Positions 45,843 to 58,470 of a stretch of 64,000 nucleotides of DNA are shown piece after piece; the first letter of the stretch is position 1; each line of letters opens with the position of its first letter. This DNA comes from Limonium bicolor (Eukaryota; Streptophyta; Magnoliopsida; Caryophyllales; Plumbaginaceae), in assembly GCA_023374045.1 (NCBI GenBank), contig CM041776.1, positions 137,395,296-137,459,295 on the forward strand. Reading direction: 5' to 3'. The notes beneath the pieces are model-generated. The model saw nothing but the letters and a program-made list of their open reading frames with translations, was not told the origin of the DNA and made no database searches. A program made the position numbers and the translations under genes.

Positions 45843-48501
45843 TGAAATACCCCGAACTTAAATATAGGGATTAAAATTTATCTAATACGTATTAAGGACC
45901 TAATGGTACCTAATTAATAGTAGTAAGGAAAAACAAATCCAAAAGAAATAAAGAAACGCTTAAAAAGCGGAAAACGCTAAATAAGCGTTAAATAACCATA
46001 GGAGGTATGAGACCTCGGTTAGAGTATTATATGGATTTTGAAGGTTTAATAAGACCTAAATAATATATGGAACAAATCCCGAAGAAGAAAATGGAAAAAT
46101 TAAAGATCCTAAACGAATTAAAATCACTAACGAACCTTGAAGCGCGTTTTTCGAGGTAACCGAGAAAACGTGACTTTAAAGCGGATCAAATAGACTCGTA
46201 ACAATTTTGGTCAACTAAATAATCATTAATAAATATTAGTGAAGCTTTAGAACCAATAAAATCAGTAAAACGAGAAATTAGTAAAAACTGTCAAATACGG
46301 GAAGTTGTGGGGTGGGTAGGAACATAAATAACACAAACTTATGGTCCACTTTTAAAATAAAAAGCAAAGTGTGTGGGAGTGTGTGTGGTGTGCAGTGGGT
46401 GTCCGATTTGGGCCTCTCTCTCACTCTCCTCACTTATCTAATATGTACAAAAGACAAAAATATAAAAGTAACCCCACTCACCTTTATTCTCTCTCTCCTC
46501 CATTTCATTCTCTTCACTCACGTAGAGCTCCCCTCCTCCTCTCTATTTTCTCCTTCTTGACCGATAACAATGGTGAAATGAGAGACCCCCACACAAACCC
46601 AACTTCTCTCCTCTTGTAACCCCCTCAAATCTCTTCCAAAAATTATAAAAAGTATACCATTGGAATCCTCTTATCAAGAGCTACATTTCCATCCTTTCAA
46701 AATTCGAAAACCAACATTTTCGTTTTTATGGGTATGTCCCATTTGGAACTTCAAGGCCACCATTAGAAGGCCCTCCTTCTCCTTGTTCTATTGAGGTAAA
46801 AATATTCTTAAAAACTCCATTTTTTCTAGCCTCAAGGGCAAAAAAAAATGTAAACAAAAACCTTGCTTGCTTCTTCATGCTAGCCGATTTTGGCCTTGTT
46901 GGTGAGTTGGATTTGTTGTTCATCCCTCCGAACTGAGCCACTCCGAACTTCACTTACACCCTTGCAAGGTAAGGAATTTTCTAAACCCTAAAACCCATAT
47001 TAAAAGCTTAAATAATGTTAGGGTTAATTTTTAGTATTGAATGGTGTATTTAAGAATGGGTTGTGATGTTAGATTGGTTGAGAGACTAAAACCGGTAGAG
47101 AGAAGGAAGGAGGAAGAAGCAAGAAGAACAAAGAAAATCTAGAAGAAAAACAATGTAATTAAACTCACCCTTGTGTAGTCTTGTATATGTATGTGTAACA
47201 GATTTTAGAAGTTTGAAATGAGTAATGGAAATGGTATTGTGTAGTAATGTATTGTGCAGGAGAATCTAAGTGCTTAAAACCGTTGAAAGACATGTAAAAT
47301 GTATCGAAACTTAGTTGGGTATCGGGTTGTGAGTGTAGGAATTTTTAGTAGTGTTTTAGTATTGGTAATTGTGTATGGGAGCTTGTATATTGATGTTGTG
47401 TATAAACAGGTGAGATGATGTTAATGTGTGAGGAAACATTGTGGTGAGAGTGTATAAAATATAGGGGAGACAATGGCAAAATTTGCCTAGGATTATAACA
47501 CTTAGTGAACCAGAAACTAGGTGACTAATAGGTGTTGTAACAGATTTTGATAGAGAAAGATAAAAGGGTAGATTGGGGGAGATAGATAATGTATGTGATG
47601 TATGGACTAGGAACTCTAGAATTGACATTAGAAGAGGTAGTTAGAGAAGGGGAGAGTAAGTGTCAAAATCTGTAGCAAAGTGTATTAATATGCATTGGAG
47701 AAGTTAGGAAGGATTAATGTGCAAGAATTGGTAAAAAGAGTGTTGGACTTGGGTATAGGTACTGCAATGGCTTGGAAATGTATTTGGGATGCAAAGGATG
47801 GTTTTGGTAGTAGGAGTATTGAGTGTAAAAAGTTAGAACAAAAATCTGTAGCATTGAAGGATGAAAAATCTGTGGTAAGTGTGGAAAGGAAGTGATGAAA
47901 TGCGTAAGTTAATTGATGGATTTAGTAAAGAATTTGGTGGATGAACTAAGGCAATTTGGAGGGCCTAGGTAGTGTTAAACATGTGGGATTACATGTAAGA
48001 AGATTGGAGAAACAATGGGTAAAGTATAGAACTGAAAAAAAGAAGTAAAAATGCAAATACTGGGCCGGACCGAACTTGCGACCGGACTTGCAAGTTCGGT
48101 CGAGCCCAGATTTACAAAGACGGGAATGCTTCTGGGATGGACGAACTTGCGACCGGACTTGCAAGTTCGGTCGGACCAGAAAAATTCTCCCGCAGTAACC
48201 TTCTAGAATGGACCGAACTTGCGACCGGACTTGCAAGTTCGGGTGGCCAGAAAAATTTCCGTCGAGTAAGCTACTGGAATGGACCGACCTTGCGACCGGA
48301 CTTGCAAGGTCGGTCGGGCTAAAATTTTCACATACGAAACTTACTGGAATGGACCGACCTTGGGACCGGCTTGCAAGGTCGGTCGGCCCTGTAATTCTCC
48401 AGCGTAATTTCTTACTGACTTGGACCGAACTTGCGACCGGACTTGCAAGTTCGGTCGAGTCATACAAAAAAAAAAATTAATTTAACTAAATTAAATAATA
48501 G

Positions 48502-48537
<36 letters not shown>

Positions 48538-50162
48538 GTATACCCACCTATACATATGTGCATATATAGGTAAGTAAACCATTGTTAAGTAATTAGGAGT
48601 AAGTAAACAAATGTAAGTATTGTAATGCAAGACTTAGTAAGTATGGATTAGTAAACGTAAGAGTAATCGGGTTAAGTTAATAATAGATAGATTAATCATT
48701 CAACTGTATGTATATATAATAGGATTTGATTTGTGAACACCGGAGGAACGTGGGATACAAGTACAACGGTGAAATGTATGATTTCTTCATGCCCTGTATC
48801 CTAATCTGGTTACCCTGATTTGTGTGCTTATTTGACCACCTAAATAAGATAAATGCATGAATCGGAATATATTGCACTTACCTGTGCTTGACTTATGTTG
48901 TGCTTGATATTTATTGTCTTGAGCACTAGTTTGTATAATTCATGAAATATATGAATGATGATGAATGGTATTTGAACCTCGTATTGTACTTGTGTATTGT
49001 ATTGTACCTCGTATGTATGTGTATATGGGTATTGTATTATTGTGGCTTGGATGTTGACTTCTGCTAATTCCTAACTACCTAACTCCTAACTTAAGTGAGT
49101 AAATTGGAATGAGTAGAAGTCCGATATAGTTTCGGCCACGCATGAGGATGAGGAGACACAAGAGGTTGGATCCGATTCCTGGTTCGTAAGCTGGTCCACG
49201 ACCCAAATCCCTTAAGGGGTATCATCCTGGATTAGTTAACCAAGTAAAGCCTGGTGGTGGGACGGTGTAGTCCCTGCCCAGAGGCCATACGGCTTAACAT
49301 GAGTAAGAGTAAGTAAGTAAGTATGTATGAGTACGAGTATGAGTATGTATGCGTATGTATGGAGTAACGAGTAAAAGAGTAATCTCCACCCGATTAACCC
49401 GGGTGGACCAATGAAGCTAACAAGTATTGCATATTGTGTATGTAATGTGTATGTGTAAATCGGAAGAAGGTAAGTATGTATTGGATGGTTGTATTGTATT
49501 CCTTGTATGAAATGAAGTGTATGTATGTATGCGTGCGTAAGTATTATTGTACTGTGTATAAGAGCATGTATGCAGGTATGTTGAATGAAAATGAACTGCA
49601 TGTATTCGACCAAGTGGTCGGCGTACCCTCACTAGTACGCGGGGTATGCGGTTATCATGCGCAGCGAAAGCTGACCCCCTAGGGGGAACATTTTTAGTGT
49701 GCAGGTACCCGAAGCGGATGTGGTTAAGGTAAGAGACCGGACGGCGGCAACAACTTGTATCTAGAAAGTAAGTAGTTGTGAGGAATGGGTAGTAAGTAGT
49801 CTCCTAGTGAGTATGAATGAGTTTGGAAGAGGTATATATTTGTATAAGGATCTTAGTAAACTCGGTGTATAGTATTGTAATGTATCAAGCCTATGGAGCA
49901 TTGTATGAAATGGAGTATTGTAATGAATGGGAAGTTCTAGTATCTGATTGGGTAATTGGAGTATGTATCATAAGTTTGTAGTACTCGGGATTCCGGTCCA
50001 TCAGACCGATGCTGTATGTATGTAGTAGCCGTAGCCTTGTTAGTCACGTGGGTAACTAACGGCATTGTATCACCCTCATTATGTAAGTATGTATCCGCTG
50101 CGTGTAACTGATGTGTAAGGAGATTGGACGGTAAGCATTGTATTAATAATAGGGGTGTTACA
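45843..50162 (+). repeat. Element E 3' LTR, 4320 bp
   Basis: Second copy of the 35863-40120 LTR, ending GGGGTGTTACA before the target duplication ATCCA. It has the same six-unit hairpin array (48067-48457) and a longer TA tract (48503-48532 against 38481-38498). Differences from the other LTR include many one- to five-base indels. No gene. Confidence 0.9.
48067..48457 (+). repeat. Element E 3' LTR hairpin array, six units
   Basis: Same units and order as at 38046-38435, including the changed arms of units 4 and 5. Single-base losses in units 2 and 5 slightly shorten the period. Confidence 0.88.
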
Positions 50163-50295
50163 ATCCAGTACTCGAATTCCCTATGACCTTCTTTCTTGCA
50201 GCACCGACATACAACTTTGCGGCCTTCGCAGTCGACCCCAGGATGGTCCTTCCCACAACGCTTACAGTAGAAGTGGCGCTGGGGCTGTCTGGTGC

Positions 50296-50379
50296 CTAAT
50301 AGTATTATTTAGTTTAAGTTAATATCTGATGATATAAAGGTTAAGGTTACAATTGAATTTAAGAGGTAGGTGTTCTCAC
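50296..50379 (-). other. Element D gag intron 2 (phase 1)
   Basis: The sense donor is CCAAAGG|GTGAGAAC and the acceptor is CTATTAG|GCACCAG. Joining gives SAPPKG-TRQPQRHFYCKRC in frame, leading into the zinc fingers as in element A. Confidence 0.72.
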
Positions 50380-50507
50380 CCTTTGGAGGTGCAGATCTCA
50401 AAGGCTGAGCATCTATAGCTGGGCCGGTCAACCGAAGGACGGGCTCCTTCCCCTTCGCTCCCTGGTGACCCTGCTGCCCTTTCTTTGGAAAGAATTTCCT
50501 ATCAAGG

Positions 50508-50571
50508 CTTCGGGTCAGCATTCATAAGATATTTAATATGGTAAGCAATCTAGAAAGGGATAAGTCCTTAC
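50508..50571 (-). other. Possible third gag intron of element D, 64 bp
   Basis: Donor GGGAAA|GTAAGGAC and acceptor ACCCGAAG|CCTTGATAGG restore a frame ...KKG-N-LDRKFFPKKG. Element A has no interruption here, so this would be specific to D. At 64 bases it is near the lower limit for plant introns. Confidence 0.4.
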
Positions 50572-50711
50572 TTTCCCTTCTTCTGGCCATCGCCTGGAGA
50601 TGCTCCTCCACCCTCAGACTCTCCCTCAGGGTTCTTTCTCTTCTTGGCCCCGAGAGTCTCTTCCCGAGTCTGGAGCATTAGCTCCGTCCTCGAGACAGCT
50701 TCGTAACACTC

Positions 50712-50790
50712 CTGAGATCTCATTGATAAGTTCTCACAAAGTTAATCGGTAATGTAGTAAGTAAGGATTTTATGGCTTTCATGTTGATAC
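50712..50790 (-). other. Element D gag intron 1 (phase 0)
   Basis: The sense donor is CATCCAG|GTATCAAC and the acceptor is ATCTCAG|GAGTGTTAC. Joining gives ...LYTTIQ then ECYEAVS in frame. Position and phase match element A's 5580-5669. Confidence 0.72.
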
Positions 50791-51616
50791 CTGGATGGTA
50801 GTGTAGAGGGTAGCACCCATGGCCATCTGGATGTGAAATAATAGTCCTCCCCGGAACTTCTCGACCTTCACGGTCTCTGAGTAATCCACACCGGGGATGA
50901 AGTCCAGCAGACCAATGAATCGAGCGTAATACTCATCCACGGTCAGACCTCCCTGGGTCAATGTCTCAAACTCATGGCGCTTCTTCTGCTTGAGATGCGC
51001 CGGGTAGTACTTCTCCTCTTAGTAACTCGACAAAGGCAGCCCACGAAAAGTCGGGCGTAGCAAGTGCTGGTCCTTGACCAACCTCCACCAAGTGCTAGCT
51101 GCATCCTTCAGATGGAAAGCAGCAATGACAACCTTCTGGTTGGCAGGTACTTGTAAATCTTCGTAGGCATTCTCATGTTCAACTATGAATCTCTCCAAAG
51201 CTACGGGGTCTGGCTCCCCTGAATATGTAGGTGGTCGGGTCTCGCCAACTGACTTTAGCCAGTTCGTTTCCCTGGGCTGTGGCGGGTGGGCTGGTGCTCC
51301 TCCTATTTGGGTACACAGCTGTGCAAGAACAGCAGCGATCGTCTCAGCAATTCCTAGATTCGCGGGGTTACCGCCTCCACCTCTACCATTGTCACGCCCT
51401 CTAGTTCCTCCAGACATCTATAGTATAGCATGTCACATAAATACTCGGTAAATACCGTATACAACAGTAGATATTGAATTGCCTTAGAGGCTACTATGTC
51501 ACACAATTTGCGTTACTAGACACAATATCTTTCTAAGACGAATCGTCTCATACCTTCCCATATATTCCCCGTAATTTCCAAGTCCTAAGCTCACTGTCTT
51601 AACCTATTATCTCGTC

Positions 51617-51644
51617 ATCAGAGCGGTACTCCGCTCTGATACCA
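51617..51644 (-). promoter_or_regulatory. Element D primer-binding site within a palindromic hairpin
   Basis: In sense TGGTATCAGAGC (51644-51633) lies 4 bases after the 5' LTR. Arms ATCAGAGCGG and CCGCTCTGAT (51617-51640) enclose AGTA. The tenth stem pair is G-C here. Confidence 0.9.
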
Positions 51645-51648
51645 CTTT

Positions 51649-54600
51649 TGTAACACCGCTCTCCACAATCACGTAATAATCCCTCACGTAGCAATAAATA
51701 AAAACGCTCTCGCAGCGGAAAAATAAATAACAATTACAACACTCACTCGGGTGTCACAGTCCATTACTCGCCATGCGAGCAACGAAGCCAAAACTACATC
51801 CAATCTTCCAACATAGACAAACAGCTAACCGCCGTGATAACGAGAAAACTCTATACATCATACTAAGTCTATAAACCATTAGCATCGACAAGTGAGCGTC
51901 TACCCAATCCTGAAAATACACAACCTTACCATAATACAATTCACCATCTTCATTGTCGTATAGACAAACTCCACGCGCAGTAGTAATTAAAGTAAACTCC
52001 ATTTACCCTGTTCCTGCTCTTCGGCTTCGACAATAATCAACAACCTGAAATGGTGTAGTATCAGCGATAGACGCTGAGTATGCCGGGCCTGGACCCTAAT
52101 GGTCACTTGTCATTTTAACCATCTTATTATTAGATTGGTTTCATGCTTTACCATTTTACAGTTATAAACAACACTGCAATATAAATGTATAGTATACATA
52201 ATCATCCATCCAAATATTCATAAACATTTATCATCCATCCAATCCAAACATTCATAGAATATTTCAAACACATTTCTATATCGAACGTATCGAATGATCC
52301 AGTATAAAGTACAATGTACCAATGCCGTAGCGTTCACCATCCATTGTTAATTTAATTTAGTTTGGCCTTCAAGGCCCCATCCATATGTACAATGTACATT
52401 CGCCGTAGCGTACAGTTTTCATATTTATTTTACCTTAGCCTTGTAGGCTCATCCAACCATGTTTAATTATTATTATCAGTTGGGCGTCATGTTAGGACAA
52501 CCCGATAACCTCACCATGGACAGTAGTCCTCCCGTACACACAAAGGTGCTCATTTCGCCAGAGGTCCGGAGGCCCCTGACTCTCTTATGTCTCGTAAGAC
52601 GTCCAAAAAGGCCGTAGCCACCTGATCCACGATCCAGTTTGGGCTCGTTGGATATAACCCTGGAGCGGAATCCAATTAGGAAACCCCTCAGTGATCACAA
52701 ATGTGCAACCAAGTAGTTCGTAAACCACCGGGATTCCTCACCTCAACTCATACCATCTCTCTCTCATAATGTTTAAGATCTGCTCTTAGTCTTATGGAGA
52801 ATATTTTTAATCAGCGGCCCAATGGGTCACGCATACCTAGAAGTAATCTAGGTTATATTCATGTTCGAGATCCATGCTTTAGAGACCGGCAATGTCGTGA
52901 CTCATCCCTAAGTGTTTTACTTAGGTTACCATATACTTAATATTAATATCATGGTATTATATCAAGTAACCGTCATGTCATCACAATACGTATATGCATG
53001 TTTATATAAGTCGATCTATAGTCGACGTAGTGTTAGTCCCGTAGGACGCTCGTGCATAGTAAATAATGCAGTAACACTTAAACACATACATGTATCCACA
53101 CACATAACACACATGTTATATCAACCAAATCCGAGTCCAAGGAGCTTCCTTAGGACAACTCGGATCAACCCCTTTACATACTGTTCACCCTGATCGTATT
53201 ACGGTGGAGTATGAATCAACAAGATCCTATGCTCCGTATAGTCCACTAGCTCGTCAAGCGTCCTTGTCAGGAGTATAATCTAAACGGTAATAAAACTATA
53301 AGTCAGTCTCCATGACTAACTACATCCGGTATTTCCGATAACAAGTAACCCCGACAATTCACCCCTGTTTTCTACCGTTGTTTGTTACGGGTTTCTCTAA
53401 AACAGTCGCTTTGTTACTTTTAAACTCGTATGTCAAAATATTTCAACTGTCAAGTCTAATTCATTATTTTTTCTTTAATCTTATCCATCATTAGTATAGG
53501 TACATAACCTATAGTTGCATGTATGCATGCATGATTTAATTATATTACATATTTTTTTATTGTATCATGTATCATTCTCCCACCATCCATAATAATACAA
53601 TGTATTATTTAATCCATTATCTTTAGCAAATAATATTGCATCCAAAACTCATAACTTATAGTTCGTAACTATTTTTGTAATAACCACCACCATTATATAT
53701 ATGGTTTCCAACCATAACATATACCCATCCTTATATACATTATTCTTGTGTATGTATATATTTACCACGTAGGTAATTCCCATGAGTTTAATAAACTCTT
53801 ATATTTTATGTTACTTTTTATCATCTTTTATTAGACGATTATTCCCATTAGTTGTATTACAATATACAACTTATATTAAGATTATTATCCTAATATGAGT
53901 AACATTTTATGTTGTATAATTACAACTCCTAAGGTTTATTCGATAAATACCTTAGTTTATATAACCCCTTTATTTATAGTACGTCACATTATTTTATGTG
54001 AATATCCTTACTTATATTAATTCCATCTAAACCATATAATTGTTATAACATTTATAACATAGTAGATCATAGTCTAAATTCATTTTCCAACTTTATTTAC
54101 GGTGCAGCACTATAGTTTATTTAAATTCCATTTTGACCACATAACATTATGTAATGTTATACCATATTCTAATATCATTTGATATGATATTTTTACTTCC
54201 TTTAACTTATAACCTATAGTTTTTTTTATACAAACTATTTTATATTGCCTCTTAGGCACCATAAGAAAATATTATTCTTTTCATAATCCATAGTTTCCTT
54301 AATTTACAAAATCACCACTTAATTTATCCATGTTATATATACCATTTGATATAACATTTCTAACTTATAAGGAGCATAACCTATGGTTTTTTTATAAATT
54401 CCGAACAGCCCTTGTGCTGTTTTTATATTGCCATTTAGCCCTATTTATAACATATAGTTTTACCATATCATTAAAACCATATATTTATACACATATCTTA
54501 ATTAATACTCTTATATAATTCTAAAAATCTCCAAATTTCTCCAAAGGGTTATAATATCCTTATTAACCCATATATAATCGGTATTTACTATACCACCCCA

Positions 54601-57292
54601 TCTTTTATTCCAAAGTGTCATAATGACATAATAACTATATATTATACATATATAGTTCATTTTAATTCCAAAATCAACCCGATAAATTCCTAAAAATTCC
54701 TAATAGCCCATGGGTGTTTAAAATACCATTTTACACCCTTAATTTTTCGGTAATAACATATTTACCATATATGTTAAAAAATATTACCATAAGATACTTA
54801 TCTTTACTATGAAACCTTAAATAAGTTATTTAACTTATCTAATTTGGTCAAAACCTACCATATGGTCAAGGTTGACCTCCTTATATTTCCTTGACCCTTA
54901 ATTCCTTATAATTACGGTTTCAACCCCTAAGTTTCCAAAATTCACCATTTAAACCCAAAACTTTATATAATCTTATAAACTTTATTTTAAATCCTTTAAC
55001 CTCTAATTTTCGGCCTTATTTTTATAAAGCCCCTAAATTTATTTAATTACACCTAACACCCCATTTCTTTTTGGTAATAATTATATATCACCTAAACTTA
55101 AATAAAAGCTTGTAAATGCATAAATAAAACGGCCTAAAGTACATGGCCTTATTACAAACATTGGCTTGCAAAATAAATTACACATAAATGTCCCAAAAAA
55201 TACTTATAAATCTCGGCCTCACCATAGATTTTTCATTTAATTTCCAAACTTCCACATAATGTCTTAAATTTGACAATTATGCTTGTTTAATTAGTTATAA
55301 AATTTATTAAACCATTTCTTAATCTTTTTAAGGTCAAACATGACCTTATTATACCTCTTCACTCACGGCAATTAATTAGAAATAGCTTAAACTTGTATTA
55401 ATGTATCAAGTTAAGGTTTTAAGTAATTTATACCTTGATTTAGCTTAGATAGAACCTTGTTTGGTTCGGCCACCTTAAGTAGAAATTCTCCACAGCTTGA
55501 TTTACTTGTCTTCATGTAGAAAACAAGACATGATTAAACTCCACACATGAGCTAACCATGAGAAGTAATTTAAGTCATGAAAATCATTGATTTTTACCTT
55601 AGATCTTCAAGCTTGTTAGAGATATACTTCAGCCCTATTTTTCCAGCAAGGAAAGAGTATCAAAACTCTCTTAAAAACAAGGCATAAAACCGTGGGTAGT
55701 TAGCTTGGAAGATGACTAAGATTTACCTTGTTTAAGATGCCAAAATGGTGTTTTTGGCTTGGATCTAGCTACTCCTTGTAGATCTTGGTATACCAACTGA
55801 ATCTTCATGAAAAGGAGAAGAAAATAAAGCTAGGGAACCAAGGTTTGCAACCGAAATTCATAAGGAAGAAGAGATATGTGCTTAGCGCACATTTTTACCT
55901 TAAATGGTCAAGACTTGAACTTTCCTCCTTAGATCTTGTTATGGCCGAAATTTATCCTTCCTTTAACCTCCAAAAAACTCTACATAGATTTATAGAAAAG
56001 GTTGGAGTGTAGATCAATGGAAAAAAGGAAGGAAAGATGAAGAAATGGGCATTTTTATGCCTTACGAGCTTACCTAGAGCTTGAGCTCTCATAAATGGTG
56101 CTTGGAGTGCTTACCTACGGTTGAGAGGAAGCCAAAGAGAGGGTTTGGCAAGGAGTCCCACGGTTGGAATGGGACTAATGAGAAAGAATGACCTAATTTG
56201 GCTTAAAACACATTTTTGCATTTTTTTATGATTTTATTGATTTGATGACTCACCAATGCTTGATTGTAGTTGTACAATCGGTGGAGACAAAGCAAGGAGG
56301 CAGCTGGCCTAGGTTGAGAAAGGTGGTGAGTAGTTTAGACATAATTGATTCAATTATGTAGTTATAATGTTAGTTTAATCAATTAATGAATAGGTGAGTC
56401 ACTCTCCTTGTCTTGTTCTTGCTTGGAGCACCGTGTAACAAGGAGAAATGAGGCTCCTCAATCGGCTGGCTCATCACATGGTAAGCAAGTGGTAGACAAC
56501 CTTTTAGTTTTATATGTTAAAGTTCACTTTTTCTTATTTTATGCAAAAGTAAGGTGATATATTAAATTGTCACATGGAAATTGTCTCTTGGTCTGTTAAG
56601 ATACTTATTCCACCGATTTTATGTAGTCCAATTCGTGGTCAATGGTCAACATTGACCAACTTAGTCAATGTTGACCCAAACGGGCCCCACTTTAGGGTTT
56701 TATTAATATTTTAATATTAAATTTGTAAAAATTTGTAAATTCTTGGAATTAAATTCCTAATATGATATAATATGATATGTTATCATATTTAAAGGTAATT
56801 ATAACCTTTTAGCCCATTTAAAACCAATTTAGAAGGCAATTTCACAAAATGTGCTTTAAGGAGTTTTAGTGCACATTTTGTGTCACAAGGTGTTTCTGAG
56901 CTTGGTTTTCTTTGAAAACGGTTTTGTTGTGTTCCTTACATGATATTTGATCATGGTATCCAATTTTATATCATTTAGAGGTCATTAGACCTTTAAGGTT
57001 TCTTAGAGCACATTTTTGCCCTTCTTAACCTTGAAGCATGAAAGTGCTTGTTCTTTGTGTTGGAGTGTTGTCCAACAATTGTAATGTGTTTAGTAATGTG
57101 TTATATGCTTAGGACAAATTTTTAGGTCCTAAGAAGTTCATTTGGGTATTTATTTACCCTAAACAGTCAAAGGGTGCAACATCTTGATTTGTGTTGACCA
57201 CTGTTGTTCTCAGTTGACTTTTAAGGCATGTTTAGGCCTTAATTAATGTGATTAGATATTTAATCCATGTTTAATAAGTTTGGGGTATTTCA
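51649..57292 (-). repeat. Element D 5' LTR, 5644 bp
   Basis: It matches 27124-32752 along its length and ends GGGGTATTTCA at 57292, followed by the second TCTAA. Differences are a mix of transitions and one-base length changes in short runs. No gene; the frames at 52912-53193 and 55785-56012 are chance. Confidence 0.9.
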
Positions 57293-58470
57293 TCTAACCT
57301 GTAAGCTAACGGGTCCACTCGCTCCGTAATACGGTACGGACCAACATACTTCGGGCTCAGCTTGCCCTTCTGTCTGAACCGGAAGATGCCCTTCATAGGT
57401 GACACACTGTGGAAGACTCGGTCATTGACTACGAACTTGAGATCTCTCCGTCGGACGTCTGCATATGACTTATGTCTATTCTAGGCGATCTTCATGTTTC
57501 TGCGGATCTGTAAGACATCCTCCTTTACCTGCTCAAGGAACTCGGGCCCAAGGAATGTGTTCTCGCTGGCCTCATCCCAGCAGAGAGGTGTCCTACATGG
57601 TCTACCATACAACGCCTGGAAGGTGGCATCTGAATTGACGCATGATAGCTGTTGTTGTAGGCAAACTCAATCAGGTGCAACCAGTCAATCCAGCTATCCT
57701 GGAAATCTAAGGCACATGCTCGGAGAATGTCCTCTAGCGTCTGAATGGTTCTCTCACTCTGACCATCCGTGTTTGGGTGAAAGGCAGTACTTAGCTTCAG
57801 CTTCGTACCCAGTGCCTCCTGAACCTGCCCCCAAAACCATGATAGGAATCGAGGTCTCTATCTGACACGATCATCTTTGGCACGCCATGGTGTCTGATAA
57901 TCTCTCTCTGGAAAAGATCCACTAGCTTGGGAACTTTCAAGGTGTCCTTGATAGGAATAAACTTCGCCACTTTCGTTAGTCTGTCGACGATCACCCAAAT
58001 AGTGTTCGAACCTCCCTTAGTCGGTGGAAGGCCGACAATGAAATCCATGGATAGATCCTCGAACTTCCAGTACAGAATGGGCATAGGCTGCACCAAACCT
58101 CCGGGTATTCTATGCTCGAACTTGACTTTCTGACAAGTCTAGCAGCGGTGACAAAGTCTGCTACATCCTTCTTCATGCCACTCCACCAAAAGTGAGTCTT
58201 CATGTCTGTGTACATCTTTGACGATCCCGGGTGGATGGAAAAGGAAGAGCAATGAGCTTCACTGAGTATCTTGTCTTTCAACTCTGGGCTGGACTCTGGG
58301 ATGCACAATCTGCCATTCAATCTGATAAGTCCGTCATCACTAAGTCTGAAATCATACTTCTGCCCCTCGAATGTGCCGTCAACTAAGTGCTGCCTGATGG
58401 TCTGTATGTACTGGTCGCTCTCTTGAGCATAGCGTACTTCCTCGACTAGGCCACTGCTCGCTAACATACG
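57293..58470 (-). pseudogene. pol: Element C pol, integrase part interrupted by element D
   Basis: In sense: an HHCC-like N-terminus (SEAHCSSFSIHPGSSKMYTD and HFWWSGMKKD), then [20 protein letters not shown] and [10 protein letters not shown] with the first catalytic Asp, then [18 protein letters not shown] with the second. After a frameshift near 57850 comes HPNTD-QSERTIQTLED with the Glu, then FAYNNSYHASI, then the GPY/F-like KGKLSPKYVGPYRITERVDP. At 57297/27123 the coding sequence crosses element D and continues with DFHAELG. All three catalytic acids are still encoded, though not in one frame. Several frameshifts lie between 57480 and 57860 and near 58140. Confidence 0.88.

Larger units (their letters stand above)
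35863..50162 (+). mobile_element. Element E: non-autonomous Tekay-like LTR retrotransposon without gag or pol
   Basis: LTRs are 35863-40120 (4258 bp) and 45843-50162 (4320 bp); the target duplication ATCCA is perfect (35858-35862 and 50163-50167). It is the only complete element in plus orientation, and it sits in D's gag. The 5.7 kb interior has a primer site, a chromodomain stub, an internal and a 3' polypurine tract, but no gag, protease, RT or AlkB. LTR sequence and its hairpin array align with element A, so A-type elements are likely helpers. Confidence 0.9.
50168..51417 (-). pseudogene. gag: Element D gag with zinc fingers and short introns, cut by element E
   Basis: Gag would assemble particles and package element RNA. 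The start MSGGTRGRDNGRGGGGN at 51417 is followed by ETNWLKSVGETRPPTYSGEP and AAFHLKDAASTWWRLVKDQH. A frame change near 51040 lies before GGLTVDEYYARFIGLLDFIP and VEKFRGGLLFHIQ. Intron 1 is 50712-50790. The next exon starts ECYEAVSRTELMLQTREETL. A possible extra intron is 50508-50571. The LDRKFFPKKGQQGHQGAKGK exon ends APPKG before intron 2 (50296-50379). The zinc-finger exon has CKRCGKDHPGVDC and CRCCKKEGHREFEYW and is cut at 50168 by element E; the tail resumes at 35862. Compared with A the core is similar in order and length. Confidence 0.82.
27124..57292 (-). mobile_element. Element D: gag-only Tekay-like retrotransposon with 5.6 kb LTRs, interrupted by element E
   Basis: LTRs of 5629 and 5644 bp, target duplication TCTAA perfect on both sides (27119-27123 and 57293-57297), inserted in the integrase of C. 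Without E its internal region is about 4.6 kb: leader, gag with zinc fingers (51417 to 50168, then 35862 to about 35690), then about 2.3 kb of non-coding sequence and a decayed pol end. No protease, RT or AlkB is present. Its LTR and Gag tail resemble those of C more than those of A, so C-type elements are the likely helpers. Confidence 0.88.

Noticed and set aside
57494..57865. A 123-codon plus-strand frame
   Set aside because: It is the antisense shadow of element C's integrase.
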